Of a stretch of DNA of 64,000 nt, positions 24,209-32,844 are shown in pieces. Numbering within the stretch: position 1 is the stretch's first letter; each line of letters starts with the position of its first letter. The translations under genes and the position numbers were made by a program. The notes under the pieces were generated by a model. The model saw nothing but the letters and a program-made list of their open reading frames with translations, had not been told where the DNA came from and ran no database searches. Source of the DNA: Rhizobium johnstonii 3841 (GTDB lineage Bacteria; Pseudomonadota; Alphaproteobacteria; Rhizobiales; Rhizobiaceae); contig NC_008380.1 in the NCBI RefSeq assembly GCF_000009265.1, forward strand, positions 315,501-379,500, read 5' to 3'.

Positions 24209-27069
24209 GAGCCGCCCCGTGAGATCATCTGACCAACCTCCAGCTGGTCGCGCGCCGCGACCACATCGGCGGTATGCAAGCCGCTTTCGAAGCGTTGGTA
24301 CACGCAGGCCAAGTGACTTAGCGCGATATCACCATGTCCAGTTTGCAGCGCGAGTTTGGCCTGTTGGGTCGCAGCGCGCAGTTCGAGAGTTAGAGCGCCG
24401 CTTCGCTGCGCCGCCCGCACCGCCATGGCCAAATTTTCCGCGGCGGAAAGGACATCACCCTCGCGCCACCGCGTGAGGCCAATGACGCGGAACAATTCTG
24501 AGCGACACCAAGCCTCGTCCCGCTCCAGATAATCGCTGGCTTCTGCCGCGACGGCGCGCGCGACATCGAGACGATTATGGGACAGAGCAGCGTCCGCGAG
24601 CATTGCGAGGTTCATTGCGAAATGAATCCGCAGATTGCGGCTCCTGAGTCCGCCGATAGCGTCACGCATTCTGTCTACCGCCTGCGCGTCACGGCCAGCG
24701 GTGTCGATGGCAGCCCGATAGAATCGAATAAGGGGCGGCCAAATGTCCAGCTGACAGATTTGGTACTGCGCTTCCAGCCGCTTCAACTGGTCCTGCGCCA
24801 CGTCAAGAAGGCCAGACCAAAGCGATACCGAAAGTCCCCCCACCGCCAACGCATGCATGAGCGAGACGGGATGGCCGATGGTCGTTGCGGCTAAAATGCA
24901 TTCCTGCGCCACATCGAAGGCCTCCCGGTGCTCGCCGACTACCCACAGCATCGGCGCGAGATAGGACCGTATTCCGACGAAGCGATCGAGTTGAAACCTT
25001 GACGTCTGCGAGCGATAGGCGACCGTGGAATGACTGCGTGCCAACGCCTTGAGGCCCGCGACCGAAGTCTCGATATCGCCGCAGTAGAAACGGTTGACCA
25101 ATTCCAGTCTCGTGACATCGGGCACCGCCGAGTGACCTCCTTCCTGGTTGAGGAGGCCGCGGAGTTCGGAAAGGGCGGACAGGACTTGGCGATGATTTCC
25201 GGCGAATGTCTTCGCGCCGGCCCAGCCCATCGTCGTTCGCAACCGATACTCGACATTCCCGGTTTCGTCGGCAAGGGTCCTCGCTTCACGCCACGCCGCT
25301 TCAATCTCCGGTCCGCGATCGTCGCCGAAATTGAGATTGAGGGCGTGCGCCGACACGAGTTTCAATCTGAGCACAACATCGTCCATAGCCAGACCATTGA
25401 GCCCCTCCACCACTTCAGCCACGCGCGTTCGGGTCTCTGAGAGGGAGGACAGCTCGTTCCACAGTGGAATGGCGGCTGCGGTCAGCCGGATGCCGAGTTC
25501 CCTGTTGTGTCCATCACGCCACGCCCAATCGATGGCTCGGTGGAGATCATTTCCCCAACGGCCGTAACGTGCGGTCCAATCTTCGCGCGCCCGCCAGTTC
25601 CACTCGACTTCGCCTTGTTCGAACAGAGCCAGCAGGTAGTGCGTATAGCTCGCCATCGCCGCCTGCTCTTCGCCGCTCGCGCGAAGGCGTTCGCTGGCGA
25701 AGCTCCGCGTGCTGTCAAGGAGGCGATAGTATCGGTGTCCGCTATGATAGCTGACAGACGACAACGATCTGGCGGCAAGGCTCTCCAGCCACGCCCCGAC
25801 ATCCTCTGCCGACCCGAGATGGCCGCAGACGCCGACAACATCGTTCAGCGTGAAAGTTCCACTAAATAGTGATAGATGACGCAGCAGACATGCTTCGCGC
25901 TCGGGAAGTAACCTATAGCTCCAGTCCAGCATCGCCATCAGCGTCATATGCCGAGGCGCCGCCGCGTTCCCCTGCAACACAAACGCATCGAAGGCATTCT
26001 CCAACAGGTCGGCCAGCTTGGCAGGCCCATCGGTGGACAGCCGCGGGGCCGCCAATTCTATCGCCAGCGCGATACCATCGAGGCGACGGCTAATGGCCGC
26101 GAGCGAAGAGGCGTCCGCATCGTCGAGCCGATATCCCTGCGTCACAGCGCGCTGTACCAGCAATTCTACGGCCGAAAAGTCTAACGCCGCTGCCGCGTCC
26201 AGCTCGCTCCCCGCGGGCGGAAAGCGAAGCGGGGCGAGACGATAGACCGACTCCCGCCTGCACCGGAGTGGCTCTCGACTCGTCGTGACGACGAGAAGCC
26301 TCGGAAGCGCGTGATTGAGGTGGTCTGCAACCGTCGCCGCGGCGTTCAACACATGTTCGCAATTGTCGAGCACCAGCAACAATTCACGGTCGCGCAACAT
26401 TTCGACAAGACCTGCCAGGATATTGACGAGATTGCTGTTCAGGCCACACGCAAAGGCAATTGCCGGCGCTACCAGCTGCGGAGAGTCGATCGCCGCAAGA
26501 TCGACGAAGCAGACGCCGTCCTTCAAGCTCTCACCGACCTGCCGTGCGGTGGCGACAGCTACGCTCGTCTTGCCGACGCCGGGTGGGCCGACAATTGTAA
26601 GCAGCCTGGTCTCGGCAAGCGCGCCGGCGAGGTCGGCCATAGCCTCGTCGCGCCCGATCAGCGCCGGTGGGGCTGGCAATTCCCCTGAAATACCTCTGAC
26701 CGCGTCGGAAAGAGCTGCCTCGTCAGCAACGCCGAGGACGCGCAGTGGCGCGACGAACCGATAGCCGCGGCCCGGCACGGTTGCGATGCAAGTTAGATCG
26801 GGCTCAACCTGCGCCAGAGCGCGCCGCAGCACTGCGATGTTGACCTTGAGGTTGCTCTCATCGACGAAAACGTTCGGCCAGGCTGCGCGAAAGAGCTCGT
26901 CCTTACTGACAACGATACCAGGCCGGCGTACCAGCGCATGAAGTAGATCGATCGCACGGGATCCGACACGGATTGGAACCTCGCGATGAAGCAACAACTG
27001 GCGAGCGGGAATGAAGCGGCAGTCGCCGAAACAATAGGTTGTTACGTTGGCCTCTTCCAATTCTTCCAT
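24205..27069 (-). CDS. Winged-helix regulator with NB-ARC-like ATPase and TPR-like domains
   Basis: This 954-residue regulator has an N-terminal OmpR/PhoB-type winged helix (about residues 12-107; IVVSKDELFRAAWPNVFVDESNLKVNIAVLRRAL, GRGYRFVAP). Its ATPase domain has Walker A GPPGVGKT at 161-168, Walker B LLLVLDN near 230-236 and TTSREPL as sensor. The last 500 residues are helical and repeat-like, resembling TPR solenoids. The design is that of signal-transducing STAND ATPases. It has no receiver or kinase partner, so a ligand may bind the C-terminal repeats. It is divergent from a six-gene redox cluster (248 bp), its most likely target. Confidence 0.9.
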   Translation of the reverse strand: MEELEEANVTTYCFGDCRFIPARQLLLHREVPIRVGSRAIDLLHALVRRPGIVVSKDELFRAAWPNVFVDESNLKVNIAVLRRALAQVEPDLTCIATVPGRGYRFVAPLRVLGVADEAALSDAVRGISGELPAPPALIGRDEAMADLAGALAETRLLTIVGPPGVGKTSVAVATARQVGESLKDGVCFVDLAAIDSPQLVAPAIAFACGLNSNLVNILAGLVEMLRDRELLLVLDNCEHVLNAAATVADHLNHALPRLLVVTTSREPLRCRRESVYRLAPLRFPPAGSELDAAAALDFSAVELLVQRAVTQGYRLDDADASSLAAISRRLDGIALAIELAAPRLSTDGPAKLADLLENAFDAFVLQGNAAAPRHMTLMAMLDWSYRLLPEREACLLRHLSLFSGTFTLNDVVGVCGHLGSAEDVGAWLESLAARSLSSVSYHSGHRYYRLLDSTRSFASERLRASGEEQAAMASYTHYLLALFEQGEVEWNWRAREDWTARYGRWGNDLHRAIDWAWRDGHNRELGIRLTAAAIPLWNELSSLSETRTRVAEVVEGLNGLAMDDVVLRLKLVSAHALNLNFGDDRGPEIEAAWREARTLADETGNVEYRLRTTMGWAGAKTFAGNHRQVLSALSELRGLLNQEGGHSAVPDVTRLELVNRFYCGDIETSVAGLKALARSHSTVAYRSQTSRFQLDRFVGIRSYLAPMLWVVGEHREAFDVAQECILAATTIGHPVSLMHALAVGGLSVSLWSGLLDVAQDQLKRLEAQYQICQLDIWPPLIRFYRAAIDTAGRDAQAVDRMRDAIGGLRSRNLRIHFAMNLAMLADAALSHNRLDVARAVAAEASDYLERDEAWCRSELFRVIGLTRWREGDVLSAAENLAMAVRAAQRSGALTLELRAATQQAKLALQTGHGDIALSHLACVYQRFESGLHTADVVAARDQLEVGQMISRGGS

Positions 27070-27316
27070 CGTAGCTCCCTGGCTGAAGTAATCTCCACGG
27101 CTGCATTAAATTTACCTTTTTTAACCGGCGCCGCCAGCGCCTCGATGCTATTTACGTTCCCAGGCCAACTTGAGAAAAGGCTGAGCCGGTTGGTCCGGGC
27201 GCAAGTCGGTCGGCAGGAAAACATTCATGCATTTGGGCGCTCTACCTCCGGGGGCCATTCCCGGTAGCGCTCGTGTCGGACTGACAGAGCGGAAACCGGA
27301 TGGAAGGAACGGCCGC
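27070..27316. promoter_or_regulatory. Divergent control region of the redox cluster
   Basis: The 247-bp gap separates the ATPase regulator from the HbpS-like gene. An A+T-rich run near 27105-27125 (TTAAATTTACC, TTTTTTAA) could hold the regulator's promoter. An imperfect dyad GCGCTCTACC/GGTAGCGC spans about 27237-27271. An open frame in phase with the first gene begins at 27227, but AAGGA before 27317 marks the better start. Confidence 0.4.
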
Positions 27317-27748
27317 ATGCCTCGCACGCTCAACACACTGACGCTGTCGGATGCGAAGCAGATGCTGCAGGCCGGCGAGGCCAAGGCAGCCAACCTCGGC
27401 ATCCCCTACAATATCGCGGTGGTCGATGCCGGAGGCGCGCTGATCGCATTCACCCGCCAGGACGGTGCGCTCGCCGGGAGCATCGATCTTGCCATCGGTA
27501 AGGCGAAGACAGCGCGCTTGTTCGACAAGACGACGGAATATCTTGCCGAGCTCGCTCAGCCCGGCGCACCGCTGTTCGGGATCGAACAGAGCAATGGCGG
27601 CAATGTCGTGATCTTCGGCGGCGGTCTGCCGGTAAAGTACGACAACCAGATCATCGGCGCGGTCGGCACCAGCGCCGGTTCGGTCGAGCAGGACATCGCG
27701 GTCGCCGTGGCGGCAGCAGAAGCAATTTCACCAAACGCGAAACCGTAG
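27317..27748 (+). CDS. Haem-binding GlcG/HbpS family protein
   Basis: This 143-residue protein matches the GlcG/HbpS (DUF336) fold: LTLSDAKQMLQAGEAKAANLGIPYNIAVVDAGGALIAFTRQDGA, GSIDLAIGKAKTA and VIFGGGLPVKYDNQIIGAVGTSAGSVEQD. Streptomyces HbpS binds haem and senses redox stress, while other members sit in catabolic operons with unclear roles. No signal peptide is present with the chosen start, so it is probably cytoplasmic. The alcohol dehydrogenase gene starts 11 bp later. It is the first gene of the cluster facing the ATPase regulator. Confidence 0.88.
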   Translation: MPRTLNTLTLSDAKQMLQAGEAKAANLGIPYNIAVVDAGGALIAFTRQDGALAGSIDLAIGKAKTARLFDKTTEYLAELAQPGAPLFGIEQSNGGNVVIFGGGLPVKYDNQIIGAVGTSAGSVEQDIAVAVAAAEAISPNAKP

Positions 27749-27759
27749 GGAGACTTGCG

Positions 27760-28815
27760 ATGAAAGCAGCGCGTATCTTGGAGTATAAAAAGGCCCTGGT
27801 TCTCGAGGATATACCGGTCCCCGATATTCAGCCCGACGAGGTGCTGGTGAAGGTTGCTGCCTGCGGTATGTGCCGGTCGGATGTGTTGCTGATCGACGGC
27901 TTCTTCCAGGGCTATGGCGATATCCCCCCACCGGTCATTCCCGGCCATGAAATTACAGGCACGATCGAGAAAATCGGCAGCGTCGTGCCAAAGGTTGCCG
28001 GCATCGAAGAAGGCGATCACGTGGTGGTCGCACCCGGTTGGGGCGACGGTGTCTGCCGCCATTGCATGGTCGGCGATACGCACATCTGTCCCAATGTCCG
28101 TTGGCCCGGCTTCGGCCCCGATGGTGGCTTCGCGGAGTATATCCCGGTACCGGCACGCTATGTGATCAAGGTGCCGAAACACCTGAAGTTCGAGCAGCTC
28201 GCGCCGCTGACCGACGCCGGGCTGACGCCCTACCGCGGCCTCAAGAAAATCCGTAACGCCGGTGGCCTCGGCCCGGATCGGGTGATCGGTGTGTTTGGCA
28301 TTGGCGGGCTCGGAGCGTACGCCGTCCAATATGCCAAATTGCTTGGCGCCGGCGGTCCGGTCGTCGCGGTGGCCCGCAATGAAGAAAAGTTGCAGGTGGC
28401 CAAGAAATATGGCGCGGATCATATCATCGCCATAGAGGGCAAGTCCTCCGAGGACGTTGGCAAGGAGCTCAGGAAAGCCACTGGCCAGGACAAGTTCGAT
28501 GCGATCATCGATTGCGCCGGCGCGACCGAGATGATGCAGCTCGCCTTCTCGCGGCTGGCGATCAGCGGCCACTATGCCGATGTCGGGTTCATCGGCGATC
28601 GCATCGATATCCCATTGTTCCCGCGTGTGTCCGGCGAACAGACTTTCCACGGGTCGTTCTGGGGCAACAACGCGGATCTCACCGAGGTAATGGCGCTCGC
28701 GGCCGAAGGCAAAATCCAGCACACGATCAAGACGATCTCCTTCGACGACATCAACGAATATATCGACCTGATGCGCGACAATAAAATCGTTGGGCGTGCC
28801 GTCGTGACGTTCTGA
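27760..28815 (+). CDS. Zinc-dependent alcohol dehydrogenase (MDR superfamily)
   Basis: This 351-residue protein has catalytic zinc ligands Cys38 (ACGMCRSD) and His63-Glu64 (PGHE), and the NAD-binding GIGGLG at about 180-185. The structural zinc loop keeps Cys99, Cys102 and Cys110, but Asp96 stands where the first Cys is usual. It probably oxidises primary or aromatic alcohols with NAD. Its position between an HbpS-like gene and downstream DJ-1, ABM and aldehyde dehydrogenase genes suggests an alcohol-to-acid route. Confidence 0.92.
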   Translation: MKAARILEYKKALVLEDIPVPDIQPDEVLVKVAACGMCRSDVLLIDGFFQGYGDIPPPVIPGHEITGTIEKIGSVVPKVAGIEEGDHVVVAPGWGDGVCRHCMVGDTHICPNVRWPGFGPDGGFAEYIPVPARYVIKVPKHLKFEQLAPLTDAGLTPYRGLKKIRNAGGLGPDRVIGVFGIGGLGAYAVQYAKLLGAGGPVVAVARNEEKLQVAKKYGADHIIAIEGKSSEDVGKELRKATGQDKFDAIIDCAGATEMMQLAFSRLAISGHYADVGFIGDRIDIPLFPRVSGEQTFHGSFWGNNADLTEVMALAAEGKIQHTIKTISFDDINEYIDLMRDNKIVGRAVVTF

Positions 28816-28936
28816 CAGCATGAGGGCGCAACGAGACCGGATTACTGCCGCGCCAAGTATCCTGCGCCCCAAGTGACTTCATGTCCGAATGCAACCCAAT
28901 CTTTGAACGCGTCATAATTTATTCAAGGAGAAGATC

Positions 28937-29620
28937 GTGACTCAACATGTCCTGTTCATCGTCACAAACGCAGCCGTGATCGGTCCGCACAGTCGCAAGA
29001 CCGGCTTCTTTTTCGCCGAGGTCGCTCATCCTTTCGACGTGCTCGACAAGGCGGGGATCGCCGTAGAGTTCGCGTCTCCCGCTGGCGGATGGACGCCCTA
29101 CGACGCGTACGACGAGAAAGACCCCGCCCAAAAGGAGTTTCTCGAGAGCAAGGCCTTTCGTCGCCTGAATCATAGCCGAAAGTTGTCCGAAGTGGACGCT
29201 GCGGACTACGACGCCATCCTGGTGCCGGGTGGCCTCGGGCCCATGGTCGACATCCAGCGTAACGCGGATGTCCAGAAGGCCATCGTGCGCGCTTGGACCA
29301 CCGGAAAGCTCGTAACCGCTGTTTGTCACGGTCCGTGCGCGCTGCTCAGCGTCGACCTCGGGGATGGCACGCCGTTCGTGCGCGGCAAGAAGCTTACGTC
29401 GTTTTCGAAGAAGGAAGAGTACGACTACGCTCGCGATGACGTACCTTACGAACTTGAGGATGCGTTAAGGGCGGAGGGCGCCGAATACTCCTCTGCATCC
29501 AACTGGGAACCTCACGTCGTCGTTGATGGCCGCCTTATCACCGGCCAGAACCCCGCCTCGGCGGGGCCGCTGGGAAAAGAACTGGTCGCCGCCCTCAAAC
29601 GGGCTGCCGTTCCGGCGTGA
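28937..29620 (+). CDS. DJ-1/PfpI family protein (Hsp31-like)
   Basis: This 227-residue protein has the nucleophile elbow VTAVCHGPCALL with Cys130-His131, and Glu27 in TGFFFAEVAHPF, matching the Glu-Cys-His layout of Hsp31/HchA-type glyoxalase III and deglycase proteins. LVPGGLGPMVD is the conserved strand before it. It likely detoxifies methylglyoxal or related carbonyls, or acts as a chaperone. It lies 121 bp after the alcohol dehydrogenase and within the same gene cluster. Confidence 0.92.
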   Translation: MTQHVLFIVTNAAVIGPHSRKTGFFFAEVAHPFDVLDKAGIAVEFASPAGGWTPYDAYDEKDPAQKEFLESKAFRRLNHSRKLSEVDAADYDAILVPGGLGPMVDIQRNADVQKAIVRAWTTGKLVTAVCHGPCALLSVDLGDGTPFVRGKKLTSFSKKEEYDYARDDVPYELEDALRAEGAEYSSASNWEPHVVVDGRLITGQNPASAGPLGKELVAALKRAAVPA

Positions 29621-29729
29621 ATTGATGAGACGCAGGCTGAAACATTCGGGCGTGCCCCTCATACCGCGACCGCGCTCGCCCCGCCCGCTCAAACGAGTGC
29701 ACTTGCGCATTTTATCGGGAGCCTATCGC

Positions 29730-30029
29730 ATGACTCAATCGCCGGCCAAAATCACTGCCGTCCTTACTGCTCACCCCGGCAAAGCCGCTGACCTGCGATC
29801 ACTGCTTGTTGGCATGGCACCGCTTTGCAGAGCCGAACCCGGCAATCTGCGCTGGGATGTCTGGCGCGACCAGGCCGTTCCCGAGCGCTACGTTCTGGAT
29901 GAGCTCTATCGCGACGGTGAGGCGGTGGAGGCGCATCGCCGGACGCCGCACTACCAGGATTATCTGACGCGCATTCCTTCGCTGGCAGAGCGGTCGGCGC
30001 TGGTACTCGAGGCGGTAGCCGTGTCGTAG
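29730..30029 (+). CDS. Antibiotic biosynthesis monooxygenase (ABM) domain protein
   Basis: This 99-residue protein has the ferredoxin-like ABM fold (KITAVLTAHPGKAADLRSLL, EPGNLRWDVWRDQAVPERYVLDELYRDGEAVEAHRRTPHYQDYL). The family includes the cofactor-free quinol monooxygenase YgiN and dimeric haem-degrading or stress proteins. GGGAG lies eight bases before the ATG. The aldehyde dehydrogenase starts 25 bp after its stop. A role in oxidising quinols or simply in stress response cannot be decided. Confidence 0.88.
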   Translation: MTQSPAKITAVLTAHPGKAADLRSLLVGMAPLCRAEPGNLRWDVWRDQAVPERYVLDELYRDGEAVEAHRRTPHYQDYLTRIPSLAERSALVLEAVAVS

Positions 30030-30054
30030 TTCTGTCGAGGATCGGAGAACATCC

Positions 30055-31431
30055 ATGCTTGAAGTGGTGCAAGCCTTTGATCGGAAACACATCGCCGATC
30101 TGCCGACGGACGATGCTGCGGCCTTGGAATCGAAGCTCGAGACTGCGCGCGCACGCTTTCTGAATCGCAACGACTGGCTTGCGCCGCATGAACGGATGGC
30201 AGTGCTGCGGAGACTCGCGGACCTTGTCGGGCTGCAGCGCGAGGTCTTCGCCAAGCGCATCGCATGCGAAGGCGGCAAGCCCTACACCGACGCGCTCGTC
30301 GAGACCGACCGCGCGATCGACGGCATTCGTAATGCTGCCGATGTGCTGCGGACCCGCGGTGGCGTCGAAATCCCGATGGGCCTTACGCAGGCAAGTGACA
30401 ATCGACGTGCCTGGACGATTCAGGAGCCGATCGGTGTCGTGGCCGCCATTTCCGCCTTCAATCACCCGCTCAATCTCATCGTCCATCAGATGGCACCGGC
30501 GATTGCAACCGGCTGCCCCGTCATCATCAAGCCGGCTGCAGCTACGCCGCTTTGTTGTCTCGAACTGGTCAAGCTGGTTCATGAGGCCGGGATGCCGGAG
30601 GGCTGGGTGCAGGCCTTCCTTCCCGAAAGTCGCGTTCTGTCAAGCGCGTTTGCGAGCGACGCGCGCATCGCGTTCCTGAGCTTCATCGGGTCAGCGGAAG
30701 TGGGCTGGCGCCTGCGCGCAAACCTGGCTCCGGGCACCCGTTGCGCCCTTGAGCACGGCGGCGTCGCACCCGTCATTGTCGACCGGAGTGCCGATCTCGA
30801 CGCGATCATCGAGCCCCTTGCCAAAGGCGGCTATTATCATGCTGGCCAGGTATGCGTGTCCGTCCAGCGGATTTATGTACACGCCGAACTCAAAGAGGCT
30901 TTCATCGAGCGGTTCGCCGCGCGGGTCGAGCAACTCCGTGTCGGCGATCCCACCCACGCCGAAACAGAGGTCGGCCCCCTGATCACACCTGCCGAAGCCA
31001 CGCGGGTCGAGACGTGGATCGATGAAGCCGCAACGGCAGGGGCCCGTCGGATCGGCGGTGGACGCCTGAGCGATACCACGCTCAAGCCGGCCATACTCGT
31101 CGATCCGCCGCGCGACACCAAGGTCTCGACGCATGAGATTTTCGGGCCTGTCACCTGCATCTACGGATATGACGAGGTCGAGGATGCGATTGCTGCAGCA
31201 AATTCCCTGCCGGTAGCATTTCAGGCGAGCATTTTCACACGCGATCTGGATGTCGCGTTCAACGCGGCCGAGAAGCTCGACGCTTCGGCGGTGATGGTGA
31301 ACGATCACAGCGCGTTCCGCACCGACTGGATGCCTTTTGCCGGCCGGCGCGAATCCGGTTACGGCGTCGGCGGCATTCCCTTTACGGCGCGCGAAATGAC
31401 CGCGGAGAAGATGATCGTCTTCAAGCGCTAG
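30055..31431 (+). CDS. Aldehyde dehydrogenase family protein
   Basis: This 458-residue NAD(P)-dependent enzyme has the oxyanion Asn136 (SAFNHP), Lys159 (IIKP), general base Glu233 in ALEHGG, and catalytic Cys267 in HAGQVCVS. The usual ELGG is EHGG here. FGPVTCIYGY and the C-terminal FAGRRESGYGVGG are family signatures. It is slightly short at the N-terminus compared with 480-500 residue members. It would oxidise the aldehyde produced by the upstream alcohol dehydrogenase; EHGG-type members act on short hydroxy- or semialdehydes, but this is inference. Confidence 0.93.
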   Translation: MLEVVQAFDRKHIADLPTDDAAALESKLETARARFLNRNDWLAPHERMAVLRRLADLVGLQREVFAKRIACEGGKPYTDALVETDRAIDGIRNAADVLRTRGGVEIPMGLTQASDNRRAWTIQEPIGVVAAISAFNHPLNLIVHQMAPAIATGCPVIIKPAAATPLCCLELVKLVHEAGMPEGWVQAFLPESRVLSSAFASDARIAFLSFIGSAEVGWRLRANLAPGTRCALEHGGVAPVIVDRSADLDAIIEPLAKGGYYHAGQVCVSVQRIYVHAELKEAFIERFAARVEQLRVGDPTHAETEVGPLITPAEATRVETWIDEAATAGARRIGGGRLSDTTLKPAILVDPPRDTKVSTHEIFGPVTCIYGYDEVEDAIAAANSLPVAFQASIFTRDLDVAFNAAEKLDASAVMVNDHSAFRTDWMPFAGRRESGYGVGGIPFTAREMTAEKMIVFKR

Positions 31432-31486
31432 CCGGCGCATCTTCTAAAATTACGCCTCGTGCACCCACCGGATTGGAGATCGGTCG

Positions 31487-32713
31487 ATGTTTGGAAAGGC
31501 TTACGAAGCGCAATGCCAGGCAACGAAGTTTGCCCCGTCCAGTGCTCACCATGAGAGCCAAGCGCTGGCTCTTTTCTCGCTTGCACTGGGCAGTTTCTGC
31601 ATCGGAACGTCAGAATTCGCCAGCATGGGCATCATACAATTATATGCCGAAGACTTCGGCATCGATATTCCAACGGCGACGAATGCGATTACCGGGTATG
31701 CTTTCGGCGTCGTCCTTGGCGCGCCGCTCGCCACGCTCGTCGCGGCCAGACTCAATCGTCGGACTTTGCTGTTGTGTCTGATGGCGCTATGGGTAGTTGG
31801 AAACGTCCTGTCATCGATGGCGAGCAATATCGGCCTGTTTGCGGCCGCCCGGTTCATAAGCGGTGTGCCGCAAGGCGCCTATTTTGGAGCGGGGGCGGTT
31901 ATCGCGGCCTATTTCTTCGGCGCAGACCGCGCCGGAAAGGCTTTCGCGCTGGTCATGACCGGTCTGACGATCGCAACGATCTTCGGTTCGCCCTTGGCAA
32001 CCTTCCTTGGTCAGACGCTCGGGTGGCGGAACACCTATCTCGCCATGGCCGCGCTCGGCGCAGTTGCGTTTCTTGCGCTGTTCCTGTTCGTGCCGCGCAC
32101 GGAAGCCCTTAACGGAGGCTCGGTCCTCCATGAGTTATCCGGGCTTCGTCGATGGAATGTTTGGGCAATGATCGTCGTTGCGGCACTCGGAATATCAAGC
32201 ATTTTTGCGGTCTATGCCTTTATCGGACCATTGGTGACCGATGTGGTGCAACTCGATCAATCCACGATCCCCCTTGCGCTTGGTGTCTTTGGCGTTGGCA
32301 TGACGGTCGGCAACGCTGTCGGCGGTCAGCTCGCAGACATTTTTGCGTTTCGCGGCCTCATCCTTGGATACGGGATAACGCTCATCCTCCTTGTTATCTT
32401 GTCGTGCTTTGGGACGAAGGTATGGGTTTTCATGCCCTGTCTCTTCGGGCTGGGTGCTGCGATGATGGCGGCGATTCCAACCATTCAGGTGCGGATGACG
32501 CATTTTGCACCGGAAGCCCCGACACTGATGGGGGCGATGAACCTGGCGGCCCTCAATGTCGCGAATGCGCTTGGGGCTTGGGGCGGTGGACTGGTCATCG
32601 CTGCGGGATACAGCGTCCTCTTTTCACCGCTTGCCGGATTTGTGCTGACCGCTGCAGGGCTGCTCGTCTATTTCATCGCGCTTCCGCGAAGCGCTTCGGT
32701 CGTGCAGGCTTAA
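31487..32713 (+). CDS. MFS transporter, DHA1 (AraJ/NepI-like)
   Basis: This 408-residue protein has twelve hydrophobic helices. The start GTSEFASMGIIQLYAEDFGID and LVAARLNRRTLLL (loop 2-3 motif) are typical of DHA1 efflux permeases of the AraJ/NepI group. It is the last gene of the cluster, 55 bp after the aldehyde dehydrogenase, and could export the substrate or product. A basic N-terminal stretch of about 25 residues precedes the first helix. Confidence 0.9.
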   Translation: MFGKAYEAQCQATKFAPSSAHHESQALALFSLALGSFCIGTSEFASMGIIQLYAEDFGIDIPTATNAITGYAFGVVLGAPLATLVAARLNRRTLLLCLMALWVVGNVLSSMASNIGLFAAARFISGVPQGAYFGAGAVIAAYFFGADRAGKAFALVMTGLTIATIFGSPLATFLGQTLGWRNTYLAMAALGAVAFLALFLFVPRTEALNGGSVLHELSGLRRWNVWAMIVVAALGISSIFAVYAFIGPLVTDVVQLDQSTIPLALGVFGVGMTVGNAVGGQLADIFAFRGLILGYGITLILLVILSCFGTKVWVFMPCLFGLGAAMMAAIPTIQVRMTHFAPEAPTLMGAMNLAALNVANALGAWGGGLVIAAGYSVLFSPLAGFVLTAAGLLVYFIALPRSASVVQA

Positions 32714-32844
32714 ACGCGCAAAAAACCAGGCGCGGGCTGATGCAGCGAGACCAACATCACCAGGCGAGAGCGAGGTACAACATGGATGGCAGCCGATGGG
32801 CAGCGCAAACTGCCGTCGAAACTATGCCACGCTTGCCGTTTCCC

